A DNA stretch of 64,000 nt from Streptomonospora alba (GCF_000826685.1 NZ_JROO01000028.1:62001-126000), one strand, 5' to 3'. Positions 26,375 to 36,368 are shown, numbered from the stretch's first letter. Numbers and translations are program-made. Notes: generated from the sequence alone by a model not told the origin.

Positions 26375-26675
26375 GAACCGTACGAAGAAGTCCGACACTT
26401 TGCCTAAGGTGGAGGAGCCATCAGACCCGCTGCGGCGGGGGGTGGGTTCGAGGACCCGACGGTGGGGTTGGGCCCGCATGCAGAGCGGGAAAATCCTACT
26501 GGGCGGATGTGCCCAAACGCTAGAGAGGGCGCATACGCTGAAAGAAGTCGGTGTCCCCGTCGGCCAGGCGGGGATGATCCCGGGCAAGAGCGAGGAGAGG
26601 GCGGGTCTCTCCCCTCGCGGTTCATAGGGCCGCCGGGTCCAGCAATCTCGCCACACGTCCGTTCGAGAGGTGTTT

Positions 26676-28490
26676 GTGTCACCTGCCAGTTCGACCCGCT
26701 CAAAGCAGCCGGACTCGCTGCACGAGCCAGTCATCCAGCAGTTGATCGAGCGTGGGCGGTCCCAGGGGTACCTTGAGCCCGAGGACGTGCGCCGTGCCTT
26801 CGAAGAGGCCGACATTCCGATGTCGCAGGCGCAGGCCGTGCTTCGCAGCCTGACCAAAGAGGGTGTGACCCTGGTCGTGGGCGCCGAGGAGTCCGCGCCG
26901 TCGCGCCGCAAGTCCGGGTCGAAGCGCAAGCGCGATACCGCCAAGAAGCCCGAGGAGTCCGCTCCCAAGGCCAAGCGCGCGGCAGCCGCCCAGGAGCAGA
27001 CCGACACTGTCACCGCGGTCGTCGACTCCGCATCCCCGGCCGCCACCGCCACCGCGCCGAAGAAGCGTGCCGCGGCAGCCCCGGCCCCGGTCCCGGAGGC
27101 CGAGCAGTCGGAGCAGGACACCGCGGCGAGTGACGAGCAGGCTGCCAAGCCGGCCCGCAAGAGCGCCGCCAAGTCGACGGCCAAGTCCGCCGCCGGCACC
27201 AAGAAGACGGCCAAGACCAAGTCCAGCGCCGAGACCGCCGAGGGGGCCGCCGCCGCTCCCGCGGCCGATCCCGCCCAGGCCGACCGGAAGGACGGCCAGG
27301 ACGAGGACACGGGCCTGGAGGTCGCCGAGGACCAGAACCAGGACCTGGAGCTTGAGGCGACCGACGAGGTGTTCGAGGAGACCGGCGCTGAGCTGGAGCT
27401 CGTCGAGGACCCCGACGACAGCCTCGCGCCCGCCGAGGGGCCGGTCGCCGGCTCGGGGGTCAAGCCCGAATCCGTGGGCATCCCGGAGAAGGCCGCGGCC
27501 AACACCTCCGAGGACGAGGCCTTCGTCCTCTACCAGGATGACGACGACGCTCCCGCTGCTCAGGTCGTGGCCGCCGGCGCTACCGCCGACCCGGTCAAGG
27601 ACTATCTCAAGCAGATAGGGAATGTCGCGCTGCTCAACGCCGAGCAGGAGGTCGAGCTCGCCAAGCGCATCGAGGCGGGCCTGTTCGCCGAAGAGAAGCT
27701 CGCCGAGGAGAGCGGCACGCTTACCTCGGACTTCCGCGACGAGCTGGAGTGGATCGCCGACGACGGCGGCCGGGCCAAGAAGCACCTGCTTGAGGCCAAC
27801 CTCCGCCTGGTCGTCTCGCTGGCCAAGCGCTACACCGGCCGCGGCATGCTGTTCCTGGACCTGATCCAGGAAGGCAACCTCGGTCTGATCCGCGCGGTCG
27901 AGAAGTTCGACTACACCAAGGGCTTCAAGTTCTCCACGTACGCCACCTGGTGGATCCGGCAGGCGATCACCCGGGCGATGGCCGACCAGGCCCGCACCAT
28001 CCGCATTCCGGTGCACATGGTCGAGGTCATCAACAAGCTGGCGCGGGTGCAGCGGCAGATGCTGCAGGACCTGGGCCGCGAGCCCACGCCCGAGGAGCTG
28101 GCCAAGGAACTCGACATGACCCCCGAGAAGGTCGTCGAGGTCCAGAAGTACGGCCGCGAGCCGATCTCGCTGCACACCCCGCTGGGCGAGGACGGCGACT
28201 CCGAGTTCGGCGACCTCATCGAGGACTCCGAAGCGATCCAGCCGGGCGAGGCGGTCAGCTTCACCCTGCTGCAGGAGCAGCTGCACTCGGTGCTCGACAC
28301 GCTTTCCGAGCGTGAGGCCGGCGTGGTCTCGATGCGCTTCGGCCTCACCGACGGCCAGCCCAAGACCCTCGACGAGATCGGGAAGGTCTACGGTGTGACG
28401 CGCGAGCGTATACGACAGATAGAGAGCAAGACCATGTCGAAGCTGCGCCACCCGTCCCGTTCCCAGGTGCTGCGCGACTACCTGGACTGA
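26676..28490 (+). CDS. rpoD: Principal RNA polymerase sigma factor (HrdB/SigA)
   Basis: The essential housekeeping sigma factor, 604 aa. Region 1.1 (about 10-75) is followed by a long low-complexity linker (about 80-300), Lys/Ala-rich and then acidic. Region 1.2 ([31 protein letters not shown]), region 2 ([63 protein letters not shown]), region 3 and region 4 ([40 protein letters not shown]) complete it. The GTG at 26676 has GAGAGG 5 nt upstream; the GTG at 26670 overlaps that site and is rejected. Leader of up to 300 nt after the SpoIIE gene. Confidence 0.97.
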   Translation: MSPASSTRSKQPDSLHEPVIQQLIERGRSQGYLEPEDVRRAFEEADIPMSQAQAVLRSLTKEGVTLVVGAEESAPSRRKSGSKRKRDTAKKPEESAPKAKRAAAAQEQTDTVTAVVDSASPAATATAPKKRAAAAPAPVPEAEQSEQDTAASDEQAAKPARKSAAKSTAKSAAGTKKTAKTKSSAETAEGAAAAPAADPAQADRKDGQDEDTGLEVAEDQNQDLELEATDEVFEETGAELELVEDPDDSLAPAEGPVAGSGVKPESVGIPEKAAANTSEDEAFVLYQDDDDAPAAQVVAAGATADPVKDYLKQIGNVALLNAEQEVELAKRIEAGLFAEEKLAEESGTLTSDFRDELEWIADDGGRAKKHLLEANLRLVVSLAKRYTGRGMLFLDLIQEGNLGLIRAVEKFDYTKGFKFSTYATWWIRQAITRAMADQARTIRIPVHMVEVINKLARVQRQMLQDLGREPTPEELAKELDMTPEKVVEVQKYGREPISLHTPLGEDGDSEFGDLIEDSEAIQPGEAVSFTLLQEQLHSVLDTLSEREAGVVSMRFGLTDGQPKTLDEIGKVYGVTRERIRQIESKTMSKLRHPSRSQVLRDYLD

Positions 28491-28494
28491 GGCG

Positions 28495-28532
28495 GACGCC
28501 GCCACGCCCCCGTTGGCGTGTGTGGCGGCGTC
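28495..28532 (+). terminator. rpoD terminator hairpin
   Basis: GACGCCGCCAC / GTGGCGGCGTC, 11-bp perfect arms with an inner partial GCC/GGC stem, starting 4 nt after the rpoD stop. Confidence 0.75.
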
Positions 28533-29104
28533 GCAGCGAGGACGCCCAAGACCGGCCCGGCACGCGCATCGGAACCCCGAGACCGGTGCGCGCCGCCCGG
28601 CGGCGCCCCGCGCATGGAGCCCCCGGCCGTTCGATCCGGTGGGCCCCGGCCGGTGTGCCGAAGGGCGGCGTGGAGTGGTGCGGTCCATGGTCTGTACTTC
28701 GCAAGGTGCGTGCTGTTCGCCGATGCGGTCCTCCCAGCGGCCGTTCGGCGTCGAGGGGTCGTGCTGAACGCCGAGAGGTGCGTGCCGGCACGGAGCGCGC
28801 AGATCGGGTGATCGACCGGGCCGGTCCCCCCTGACCAGGGGACCGGCCCGTTACGCGTCCGCGAAGCCGACCCGCGATCGGATCCCCGTTCCCGTGGCGA
28901 CTTCCCGGGTCCGGCCGCGGTCATGCGCTCGCATGCGTACGACTTCCTCATCCGACACCGACGAGCATGCCGGATGTCGTGTATGGCCGAGATAAAGCGC
29001 CGAGACCTGTTCGTTATCAGGTGGTTCGGACCTGCGGCGGAGGTGCCGCCGCCGGCGTATTCGGGTCACCGCATCGGCGGCTTCAGCGGAGACATGTGCG
29101 GTGC
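28533..29104. other. Intergenic region, possible small RNA
   Basis: About 570 bp between rpoD and yaaA, which converge. No ORF is convincing. A strong hairpin at 28817-28850 ends the first 280 nt and is not accounted for by either gene, so a short unannotated transcript is possible. 28920-29030 is less GC-rich. Confidence 0.4.
28817..28850. terminator. Orphan terminator-like hairpin
   Basis: CGGGCCGGTCCCC / GGGGACCGGCCCG, 13-bp perfect arms with an 8-nt loop followed by TT. It lies 330 nt past rpoD and 255 nt from the end of yaaA. Confidence 0.5.
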
Positions 29105-29902
29105 TCAGTCGCGTTCGATGACGTCCAGGGTCCATGGGCGGCCGCGGCGGGCGGGCTCGTGGAGTTCCACGGTGCAGCCGACGGCGTCGAGGGCCTCGGC
29201 GACCTCGGCGGGGGTGCGCGGGTGGACTCCCTCGGAGAGCAGGCTGTGCGCGATCGCGCCGCGGGCGGCCTTGGCCATGTGGCTGACCACACTGCGCTTG
29301 GCGGCCGCGCCGGTGCCGGTCTCGCGCAGCACTCGCACCGACACCGTGCGCTCGGCTGTGGTAGCGCCGGGGCGCCAAGCGGCGGCGTAGGTCGAGGAGC
29401 GGCAGTCGACGACCACGCGGTCCTCGGCGCGCTTCTCCAGCAGGTCGCCCAGGCGCTCGCGCCAGAACGCGCCGAGCGGACCGACGCCAGGCAGCCGCAC
29501 ACCCATCGACAAGCGGTAGGGCGGCACCCGGTCGCCCGGAGCGAGTACGCCCCACAGCCCGGAGAAGATCAGTACCGACTCGGCGGTCCGGTCCGCGGAC
29601 GCGGAGCCGAGCAGGTCCGGTAGGGCCAGGCGGTCGTAGAGGACGCCGGTGTAGAGGTCGGCGGCGCGCAGCGTCGGCGCCTCGGAGAGCGACCGGTTGC
29701 GCCGCACGGCCTCTCCCTGGGCCGCCGACAACCCCAGCACCTCCCGCGCGGTCTCCTCGGGCCGGCGGCACAGCTCCTGCAGCCGGGCCAGGACCTCGTC
29801 CCGCGCCTGGGCGACCTCCGGCAGGGCCAGTCTCGCGGGGTCGACCGGGTGGCCGTCGCCGTGTACGGCTTTTCCCTCGGACGGCGGCAGCAGGATCAGC
29901 AT
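29105..29902 (-). CDS. yaaA: YaaA-family peroxide-stress protein
   Basis: YaaA lowers free iron during hydrogen-peroxide stress in E. coli and binds DNA. The 265-aa protein shows the family signatures MLILLPPSEGKAVHGDG, IFSGLWGVLAPGDRVPPYRLSMGVRLPGVGPLGAFWRERL, VVDCRSSTYAAAWRP and a C-terminal KAARGAIAHSLL. The ATG at 29902 is chosen because the family starts MLILLPPSEGK and GGAAGGG lies upstream on the minus strand; the frame continues open but unlike protein. Divergent from the GNAT gene across about 290 bp. Confidence 0.9.
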   Translation of the reverse strand: MLILLPPSEGKAVHGDGHPVDPARLALPEVAQARDEVLARLQELCRRPEETAREVLGLSAAQGEAVRRNRSLSEAPTLRAADLYTGVLYDRLALPDLLGSASADRTAESVLIFSGLWGVLAPGDRVPPYRLSMGVRLPGVGPLGAFWRERLGDLLEKRAEDRVVVDCRSSTYAAAWRPGATTAERTVSVRVLRETGTGAAAKRSVVSHMAKAARGAIAHSLLSEGVHPRTPAEVAEALDAVGCTVELHEPARRGRPWTLDVIERD

Positions 29903-30194
29903 GCGGACCCTTCCGGGATTCGCGGGCGGGGAGCGGGCAGGGCAAGCGGCGGCCTGCGGAGGGGCGCACCGCGTCCGGGGGCGCTGCCCGGCCCCCAAGG
30001 ATACGACGACGGTGCGGCCCACGTGGCCGTCTTCCGAACAACGGTCCGCTTTGCGCACATGTGGGCGGCCGAACCGGTGCGGTCCCACCGGCACACCGCC
30101 GTATTCCGGTGGCCCGCTGGACGTGCGGCCCCCTACGTTGGACGTTCGCCGCCCCGACGCAGGCGGGCGGCGGGGACTGTCGGGAGGAGTGCGA

Positions 30195-30992
30195 GTGCGG
30201 TCGGGTGCGTGGTGGGCGCGGCGGGTGGCGGCGGACTGGCCCGCCGCCGAGGTCGAGACGCGCTCGGGATGGCGGCTGGCCTGGAGCGAGGGCGTGACTC
30301 GGCGGGCGAACTCGGCGGTGCGCTTGGAGGCCGTGGCTCCCGTCGAGGCCGTCGAGGAGTTCTACCGCGGGCGCGGGACGGCGCCGTGCGTCCAGATCTG
30401 GCCGGGCGACGAGGAACTCGACGGGCGCCTGGCCCGGCGGGGCTACGGCGCGCAGGGCGCCACGCGAGCGCTGGTGCGCGACCTGAGCGAGCACCCGCCC
30501 GCCGCGCACGGCGCCGAGGTCGCGGTGGATTCCCGCCCGGATGCGGCGTGGCGGGCGCTGTGGGAGGAGGCGGGCCAGTCGGCCGACCGCATGCCGGCGT
30601 TGCACCGCATCCTGGACCGGGCGCCGACGGTCGGTTATGCCCTCGACAGCGGGGGCGACGCACGCGGATGCGTGGTTCTGGACGGCGTGTGGGCGGGGGT
30701 GTACGCCATGGTCACGCGTTCGGGCCAGCGCGGCCGCGGGCTCGCCGGCGCGGTGCTGGAGGCGCTGCTGGAATGGGCCCGCGCCCAGGGGGCCGAGCGC
30801 TCCTACCTGCTGGTGGAGGAGGACAACGCGGCGGCCCTGCGGGTCTACGAGCGGGCGGGCTTCGTATCGGAGTGCGTCTACCACTACCGGGTGGCGCCCG
30901 GCGCGGGCCGGACGCAGGCGGGCGAAGCCGGCTCCGCGGCCGTGTCCGGCGGGCGGTCGGCCGAGGACCGCGCCCCGCGCGCCGCGGAGTGA
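30195..30992 (+). CDS. GNAT-family N-acetyltransferase
   Basis: A 265-aa protein whose C-terminal half holds a GNAT acetyl-CoA site: VYAMVTRSGQRGRGLAGAVLEALLEWARAQGAERSYLLVEEDNAAALRVYERAGFVSECVYHYR. The N-terminal half (SGWRLAWSEGVTRRANSAVRL...) resembles the N-terminal domain of two-domain GNAT proteins. The substrate is unknown. GTG 30195 is chosen over GTG 30189 because GGGAGGAG lies 5-13 nt upstream of it. The Ala/Gly-rich tail (about 235-265) is probably disordered. Confidence 0.85.
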   Translation: MRSGAWWARRVAADWPAAEVETRSGWRLAWSEGVTRRANSAVRLEAVAPVEAVEEFYRGRGTAPCVQIWPGDEELDGRLARRGYGAQGATRALVRDLSEHPPAAHGAEVAVDSRPDAAWRALWEEAGQSADRMPALHRILDRAPTVGYALDSGGDARGCVVLDGVWAGVYAMVTRSGQRGRGLAGAVLEALLEWARAQGAERSYLLVEEDNAAALRVYERAGFVSECVYHYRVAPGAGRTQAGEAGSAAVSGGRSAEDRAPRAAE

Positions 30993-31093
30993 ACCCTCCC
31001 GGTGCACGCACGGCCCCGGTATCCGGGAATCCGCGGGGTGGGAGCCAGGGGCGCCGGCGTCGAGCCGCGGTGCCACCGGCCCCCGAAAGAGTT

Positions 31094-31124
31094 CGGCGGC
31101 GGCCCTCGAGGAGGGCCGCCGCCG
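31094..31124. terminator. Bidirectional terminator hairpin
   Basis: CGGCGGCGGCCCTC / GAGGGCCGCCGCCG, 14-bp perfect arms with a 3-nt loop, between the convergent GNAT gene (+) and the 74-aa gene (-). Confidence 0.8.
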
Positions 31125-31147
31125 CACGTCTGTCGGTTGAACTAACG

Positions 31148-31372
31148 CTACTCTTCGGCGGACGCGGCCGGCGACTCCTGCAGTCGGCTGGTTTCGTCCT
31201 GGACCTCCGAGGCGATCTTGCGAATCGATGCGTCGTGTTCACGCATGTGATGCGCGCAGAACAGCAGTTCGCCACCGGAGTTGAGAACCACTCGGACGTA
31301 CGCCTGCGCACCACAACGGTCGCAACGGTCTGCAGCCGTTAGCGGCTGGGTGGGGGCAAGGGTTCCAGTCAC
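31148..31372 (-). CDS. Small zinc-ribbon-like protein (DUF7455-like)
   Basis: A 74-aa protein with DRCDRCGAQAYVRVVLNSGGELLFCAHHMREHD: a CxxC and a CxHH that can bind one zinc. The C-terminal helix is acidic. I recall such proteins as widespread in actinobacteria near the principal sigma-factor gene, as here. Function unknown. The GTG start at 31372 has GAGGAAGG upstream and a plausible promoter beyond it. Confidence 0.8.
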   Translation of the reverse strand: MTGTLAPTQPLTAADRCDRCGAQAYVRVVLNSGGELLFCAHHMREHDASIRKIASEVQDETSRLQESPAASAEE

Positions 31373-31382
31373 TTCGCCTTCC

Positions 31383-31412
31383 TCAATACTCGGCGTTAGT
31401 CACTCCGCACAA
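31383..31412 (-). promoter_or_regulatory. Promoter of the 74-aa zinc-ribbon gene
   Basis: On the minus strand TTGTGC (31412-31407), an 18-nt spacer and TATTGA (31388-31383). The start would leave only a few nucleotides before GAGGAAGG, so the leader is short. Confidence 0.45.
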
Positions 31413-32090
31413 CATCTAACCGGACCAAGAGCTTCCCAACCAGCCCCTTTGTACGCCGTCAGCGGAATCGCCCCCTCCGGCACCGCGCCAGGAGGCCCGG
31501 TCCGGGGCGTCGGCCCCGCTTGCAGGACGGCGATATGTCCTCGCATAGTGGTCGATGGTGATGGTCATCACCCTACTTGCGGGAGACCTCGGCTTGCCGA
31601 AGCGGGGCGGACTATCCGGACCTACCCGGTCTCGGTCCGTGGATGGCGGCCGACCGTCGCCGTCGCGGAGACGCCGGCGACGGCGTACGGAGTCCGAACA
31701 GGGCGTCAGGGTCGGCCCCGCGCGCCCCCCAGGAGCCGCGGAACGCCGGTGAGGCGGCGGGGCCCGCGGAAACCGAGGTGGTAATCTCGCGCGTGGTGTG
31801 CTCGTGATGATCAGGCGACCGTCCCGATGCGGTCGGGTGAACCGCACGCCACCGGCGAGCCTCACCCGCGATGGAGCGGATCCGCCCGGCGCCGCCCGCG
31901 GCCCTGCGGCCGCCCCCGGCAGGGGGACCGACCGCCCGGTACGGGTGACGGCGCCGCATTCCTGTCACACCGGTGCGTCAAGCTAGCGGCAACGCATCTG
32001 CCCCCTGTCCGCCAACGTCCAGCGCACGCTGGCGCACGCCAGCGCCCCGCATGCGCCGGCCCTGTTCCGTCCAACGCAGGAGAGCCCCAC
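31413..32090. other. Intergenic region upstream of parE
   Basis: About 680 bp without a credible gene. It contains the small palindrome GGTGATGGTCATCACC (31557-31572) and a possible parE -10 (TAATCT, 31782-31787) without a clear -35, which would give a leader of about 300 nt. Several CGCAC/GCTGG repeats lie at 32010-32055. Confidence 0.45.
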
Positions 32091-34196
32091 GTGACCGCCC
32101 TAACCGCAGCCGTCGACGAGCCCGAAGACTACTCCGCGCGGCATCTTTCGGTCCTGGAAGGACTCGAGGCGGTCCGTAAGCGCCCCGGCATGTACATCGG
32201 GTCCACGGACAGCCGCGGCCTGACCCATTGCATGTGGGAGGTCATCGACAACTCCGTCGACGAGGCCCTGGGCGGATACTGCACGCGCATCGACGTCGTG
32301 CTCTACGGCGACGGATCGGTCGAGGTCCGGGACAACGGCCGCGGCATCCCCGTCGACGTCGAGCCCCGTTCCGGCCTGTCGGGCGTCGAGCTGGTCATGA
32401 CCAAGCTGCACGCCGGCGGCAAGTTCGGATCGGGCTCCTACAACGCCTCCGGCGGCCTGCACGGCGTCGGCGCCTCGGTCGTCAACGCGCTTTCGGGTCG
32501 CCTGGACGTCGAGGTCGACCGGCAGGGCCACACCCATGCGATCAGCTTCCGCCGGGGCATCCCCGGCCGATTCGACGGAGACGGGCCCGACGCCGCCTTC
32601 ACCCCCGGATCCGGTCTCGAGCAGGTCCGCCGGGTCTCGAAGAAGGTCACCGGCACGCGCATCCGCTTCTGGGCCGACCGCCAGATCTTCCTCAAGGACG
32701 CCGACGTCACCCGCGAGTCTCTGCTGGACCGTGCGCGCCAGACCGCGTTCTTGATCCCCGGGCTGACCATCGCGGTGCGCGACGAGCGCTTCCCCGAGGA
32801 GGGCCCCTACGAGGAGGAGTTCCGCTACGACGGCGGGATCGGGGAGTTCTGCACGTACCTGGCCCCCGACGAGGCCGTCAACGACGTCCTGCGCATCCAG
32901 GGCTCGGGCCAGTTCACCGAGACCGTTCCGGTGCTCGACGACCAGGGCCACATGACCCCCACCGACGTCGACCGCCACCTGGAGGTCGACATCGCCCTGC
33001 GCTGGGGCACCGGCTACGAGAGCACCACGCGCTCCTTCGTCAACGTCATCGCCACCCCCAAGGGCGGCACGCACATCACCGGCTTCGAGCGGGCGCTGGT
33101 GCGGGTGGTCAACGACCAACTGCGGGCCAGCAAGCTGCTCAAGGACAAGGACGACCCGGTCACCAAAGAGGACATCCTCGAAGGGCTGACCGCCGTCATC
33201 ACCGTGCGGCTGCCCGAGCCGCAGTTCGAGGGCCAGACCAAGGAGATCCTGGGCACCTCGGCGGCCTCGCGCATCGTCTCCCAGGTCGTGGGCAAGGAGC
33301 TGCGCGCCTTCCTGGCCTCCACCCGCCGCGGTGAGAAGCAGCAGGCCCGCGCCGTGCTGGACAAGGTGGTCAACGCCGCCAAGGCGCGCATCGCCGCCCG
33401 CCAGCAGCGCGAGACCCAGCGGCGCAAGAACGCGCTGGAGAGCTCCGCGCTGCCGGCCAAACTGGTCGACTGCCGCAGCGAAGGGCTGGACCGCAGCGAG
33501 CTGTTCATCGTCGAGGGCGATTCCGCGCTGGGTACCGCCAAGCTCGCACGCGACTCGGAGTTCCAGGCGCTGCTGCCGATCCGCGGCAAGATCCTCAACG
33601 TGCAGAAGTCCTCGGTCTCGGACATGCTCAAAAACGCCGAGTGCGCCGCGATGCTGCAGGTCATCGGAGCCGGATCGGGACGCACCTTCGACATCGACGC
33701 GGCCCGCTACGGCCGGGTCATCATCATGGCCGACGCCGACGTCGACGGCGCGCACATCCGCTGCCTGCTGCTGACGCTGTTCTACCGCTACATGCGCCCG
33801 ATGCTGGAGGCGGGCCGGGTCTACGCCGCCGTGCCGCCGCTGCACCGCGTCGAGCTGACCAACGTGCGCAAGAAGCGGGGCGCCAAGCCCGAGGACCGCT
33901 ACATCTACACCTACACCGACGCCGAGCTTCAGCGGCGGCTGCTTGAGCTGGAGAAGAAGGGCCTGACCTGGAAGGAGCCGGTGCAGCGCTACAAGGGCCT
34001 GGGCGAGATGGACGCCGACCAGCTCGCGGAGACCACCATGGACCCCCGCCACCGCACGCTGCGCCGCATCCGCGTCGAGCACGCCGAGGAGGCCGCGTCG
34101 GTGTTCGACCTGCTCATGGGCAACCAGGTGGCTCCCCGCCGCGAGTTCATCTCCCAGGGAGCCCAGGAACTCGACACCAGCCGCATCGACATGTGA
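32091..34196 (+). CDS. parE: DNA topoisomerase IV subunit B (GyrB/ParE family)
   Basis: The 701-aa ATPase subunit of a type IIA topoisomerase. GHKL ATPase motifs: EVIDNSVDEALGGYC, VRDNGRGIPVDVEP, GGLHGVGASVVNALS. Toprim: FIVEGDSALGTAKLARD and IIMADADVDGAHIRCLLLT. C-terminus: YKGLGEMDADQLAETTMDP...RREFISQGAQELDTSRIDM. Called ParE rather than GyrB because a ParC-type A subunit lies 2.3 kb away and actinomycetes carry this second, recF-unlinked pair; whether it acts as topo IV or a second gyrase cannot be read from sequence. GTG 32091 has CAGGAGAG upstream. Confidence 0.9.
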   Translation: MTALTAAVDEPEDYSARHLSVLEGLEAVRKRPGMYIGSTDSRGLTHCMWEVIDNSVDEALGGYCTRIDVVLYGDGSVEVRDNGRGIPVDVEPRSGLSGVELVMTKLHAGGKFGSGSYNASGGLHGVGASVVNALSGRLDVEVDRQGHTHAISFRRGIPGRFDGDGPDAAFTPGSGLEQVRRVSKKVTGTRIRFWADRQIFLKDADVTRESLLDRARQTAFLIPGLTIAVRDERFPEEGPYEEEFRYDGGIGEFCTYLAPDEAVNDVLRIQGSGQFTETVPVLDDQGHMTPTDVDRHLEVDIALRWGTGYESTTRSFVNVIATPKGGTHITGFERALVRVVNDQLRASKLLKDKDDPVTKEDILEGLTAVITVRLPEPQFEGQTKEILGTSAASRIVSQVVGKELRAFLASTRRGEKQQARAVLDKVVNAAKARIAARQQRETQRRKNALESSALPAKLVDCRSEGLDRSELFIVEGDSALGTAKLARDSEFQALLPIRGKILNVQKSSVSDMLKNAECAAMLQVIGAGSGRTFDIDAARYGRVIIMADADVDGAHIRCLLLTLFYRYMRPMLEAGRVYAAVPPLHRVELTNVRKKRGAKPEDRYIYTYTDAELQRRLLELEKKGLTWKEPVQRYKGLGEMDADQLAETTMDPRHRTLRRIRVEHAEEAASVFDLLMGNQVAPRREFISQGAQELDTSRIDM

Positions 34197-34232
34197 CCGG
34201 CCCGCCCTCCCGGCTCCTCCTCCCGCGGCCGT

Positions 34233-35354
34233 TCACTCGGGCGGGCGCCACACGCCTGTGGCCAGGAAGCGCTCCACCGCTGCGGTATAGGGGGCCGGGT
34301 CCATGCCGCGCTCGTCCAGCCAGGCGTCGTCGTAGTAGCTGTGCCGGTAGCGCTCGCCGCCGTCGCAGATGAGCGTGACCACGCTGCCGCGCCGGCCCTC
34401 GCGCAGCATCCTGTCGATCAGGTGCCACACGCCCCACATGTTGGTTCCGGTGGAGCCGCCCGCGCTCAGTCCCGTCACCGCGTTGAGGTGGCGCATCGCC
34501 GCGATGCTGGCCGCGTCGGGCACAGGCACCATCAGGTCGATGACCGACGGCACGAAGCTGGGCTCCATCCGCGGCCTGCCGATTCCCTCGATGCGCGAGG
34601 GCATCCCGGTGGCGTAGTCGGAGGCGCCGGTGACCCAGCCGGGGAAGAACGCGGAGTTCTCGGGATCGACGACGGCCAGCCGGGTGTGGTGCCTGCGGTA
34701 GCGCACGTAGCGCCCGATGGTGGCCGAGGTCCCGCCGGTCCCGGCGCCCACGACGATCCACTCGGGCACCGGGTGGCGCTCCATGGCCAACTGCTCGAAG
34801 ATCGACTCGGCGATGTTGTTGTTGCCGCGCCAGTCGGTGGCCCGCTCGGCGTAGGTGAACTGGTCGAGGTAGTGGCCGCCGCTCTCGGCGGCCAGCCGCT
34901 CGGCCTCGGAGTACATCTCGGAGGGTACGTCGACGAAGTGGCACCGGCCGCCGTAGCGCTCGATGAGTGCGATCTTCTCCGGGCTGGTGGTGCGCGGAAC
35001 CACCGTGACGAATTCCAGCCCGATCAGCCGGGCGAAATAGGCCTCGGAGACCGCGGTGGAACCCGAACTGGCCTCCACGATCGTGGTGTGTTCGCCGATC
35101 CAGCCGCTGGCCAGAGCGTAGAGGAACAGCGACCGCGCCAATCGGTGCTTGAGGCTGCCGGTGGGATGGACCGACTCGTCCTTGAGGTAGAGGTCGATGC
35201 CCCACTCCGGCGGCAGCGGGAAGACGTGCAGGTGGGTGTCGGCGGAGCGGTTGGCGTCGGCGACGACCCGGCGGACCGCCTCGTCGACCCAGGCGCGCGT
35301 GCGGGTGGAGGAGCGCTCCACACAGGGGCCGTCCTCGTCATCCTGTGCGGTCAT
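34233..35354 (-). CDS. PLP-dependent L-cysteine desulfhydrase (Cds1-like)
   Basis: A 373-aa fold-type II PLP enzyme resembling mycobacterial Cds1 (Rv3684). The PLP lysine is Lys69 in [12 protein letters not shown], the phosphate loop is GAGTGGTS, and [26 protein letters not shown] is the Asn/Ser-loop region. The insert [28 protein letters not shown] is typical of this subgroup rather than CysK. Cds1 releases H2S from cysteine; the substrate is inferred. The start ATG at 35354 begins [10 protein letters not shown]. It lies in a minus-strand block inside the parE-parC interval, after a terminator. Confidence 0.82.
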   Translation of the reverse strand: MTAQDDEDGPCVERSSTRTRAWVDEAVRRVVADANRSADTHLHVFPLPPEWGIDLYLKDESVHPTGSLKHRLARSLFLYALASGWIGEHTTIVEASSGSTAVSEAYFARLIGLEFVTVVPRTTSPEKIALIERYGGRCHFVDVPSEMYSEAERLAAESGGHYLDQFTYAERATDWRGNNNIAESIFEQLAMERHPVPEWIVVGAGTGGTSATIGRYVRYRRHHTRLAVVDPENSAFFPGWVTGASDYATGMPSRIEGIGRPRMEPSFVPSVIDLMVPVPDAASIAAMRHLNAVTGLSAGGSTGTNMWGVWHLIDRMLREGRRGSVVTLICDGGERYRHSYYDDAWLDERGMDPAPYTAAVERFLATGVWRPPE

Positions 35355-35390
35355 GCGGCGACCTTACCGCTGCTCGCCGCCAGAACGCGC

Positions 35391-35422
35391 CGAGGGGCTC
35401 TCCACGGGCGGAGAGCCCCTCG
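35391..35422 (-). terminator. Terminator of the TPR gene
   Basis: CGAGGGGCTCTCC / GGAGAGCCCCTCG, 13-bp perfect arms with a 6-nt loop, 48 nt past the end of the minus-strand TPR gene. Confidence 0.75.
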
Positions 35423-35469
35423 ATGCGCGTCGGCGGCACCGCCCTGCGGCGGGCGCGGGGGACGGGCGG

Positions 35470-35796
35470 TCAGTCCAGTGAGCCGCCCGACATGACCGCG
35501 TGCATCCGCCGGTAGGGAGCGGCCTCGTCGATGCGGCTCTGGCGCTCCAGCGAGCGAGCCAGAGCGATGTGGGCCCAGCTGTCGCAGGGGTCGAGATCGA
35601 TGATGCGCCGGAACGTCTTCTCGGCCTTGGTGAGTTGGGCGGAGTGGAAGTAGGCGCGGCCCAGCAGCTCCAGGATGGAGCGGCTGCCGGGCTCGACCTC
35701 GGCGATGGGCTTCAGGATGCGGGCGGCCTCGATGTAGTCGCCCAGGTCGAAGTACATTTGGCCGCGGCTGAACGTCTCGTAGGTCGTCTCCTGCAC
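35470..35796 (-). CDS. Small TPR-repeat protein
   Basis: A 108-aa protein made almost wholly of three tetratricopeptide-like repeats: ETFSRGQMYFDLGDYIEAARILKPIAEVEPGS, ILELLGRAYFHSAQLTKAEKTFRRIIDLDPCD, SWAHIALARSLERQSRIDEAAPYRRM. It must be a protein-protein adaptor; the partner is unknown. The GTG start at 35796 (VQETTYETF) has AAGGGAG upstream on the minus strand. A much longer open frame exists upstream but is a shadow of carbonic anhydrase DNA. Confidence 0.85.
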   Translation of the reverse strand: MQETTYETFSRGQMYFDLGDYIEAARILKPIAEVEPGSRSILELLGRAYFHSAQLTKAEKTFRRIIDLDPCDSWAHIALARSLERQSRIDEAAPYRRMHAVMSGGSLD

Positions 35797-35864
35797 CAGG
35801 CACTCCCTTCGTCGGGTTAGCACAACCCCGAAGCGGAATGCCCTATTCCCGCAACACGGGGGCC

Positions 35865-36368
35865 TTACACCTCGATGGGCTCGACCCGGCCGGTGTCGAC
35901 GTCGTAGCGCCCCCCGGCCACCGGCAGGTCGCGCGGCAGCAGCGGATGGTGGCGGACGCGCTCCAGGTCGTGGCGCAGCGCGCCGATCTGGTCGCTGTCG
36001 GTGTGGAACTCCAGGCTGCGGGTGTCGACCCCGTGGTTGCGCTCGATGAGGTCGTGCACCTCGTCGTCGCCGGAGACCGACGCCATCTTGCACCGGGTGT
36101 GCGGCATGACCAGGACCCGGTCGACCTCCAGCAGGTAGACGGCCAGCACCAGCGTGCGCAGGGTGTCGTCGGTGACCCGGGCGCCGGCGTTGCGCAGGAT
36201 CTTGGCGTCCCCCGGCGTGAGTCCCAGTGTCTGCAGCGGTTCGATCCGCGAGTCCATGCAGGTCACCACGGCTAGACCGCGTGCCGCGACCGGGGCCAGG
36301 CCGCCCAGGCGGAAGTCGGCGGCGTACTCGGCGTTGGCGGTGAAGAGGTCGTCGAAGGCGCTGTTCAC
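35865..36368 (-). CDS. Beta-class carbonic anhydrase
   Basis: Interconverts CO2 and bicarbonate. The 167-aa protein has the zinc ligands Cys37 (VVTCMDSR), His90 and Cys93 (MPHTRCKM) and the Asp39-Arg41 dyad. ILRNAGARVTDDTLRTLVLAVYLLEVDRVLV is the conserved core. It is short relative to plant-type beta enzymes, matching the small mycobacterial Rv1284-like class. GTG 36368 has GAGGAG upstream; extra upstream residues are Arg-rich shadow. Confidence 0.9.
   Translation of the reverse strand: MNSAFDDLFTANAEYAADFRLGGLAPVAARGLAVVTCMDSRIEPLQTLGLTPGDAKILRNAGARVTDDTLRTLVLAVYLLEVDRVLVMPHTRCKMASVSGDDEVHDLIERNHGVDTRSLEFHTDSDQIGALRHDLERVRHHPLLPRDLPVAGGRYDVDTGRVEPIEV

Noticed and set aside
26440-26480. GGGTTCGAGGACCC, resembling a tRNA T-arm
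   Set aside because: The stem does not fit the 5-bp/7-nt geometry and no acceptor, D or anticodon arms surround it.
31557-31572. GGTGATGGTCATCACC as a regulator operator
   Set aside because: Only 6-bp arms, no matching promoter geometry and no second copy; too weak to call.
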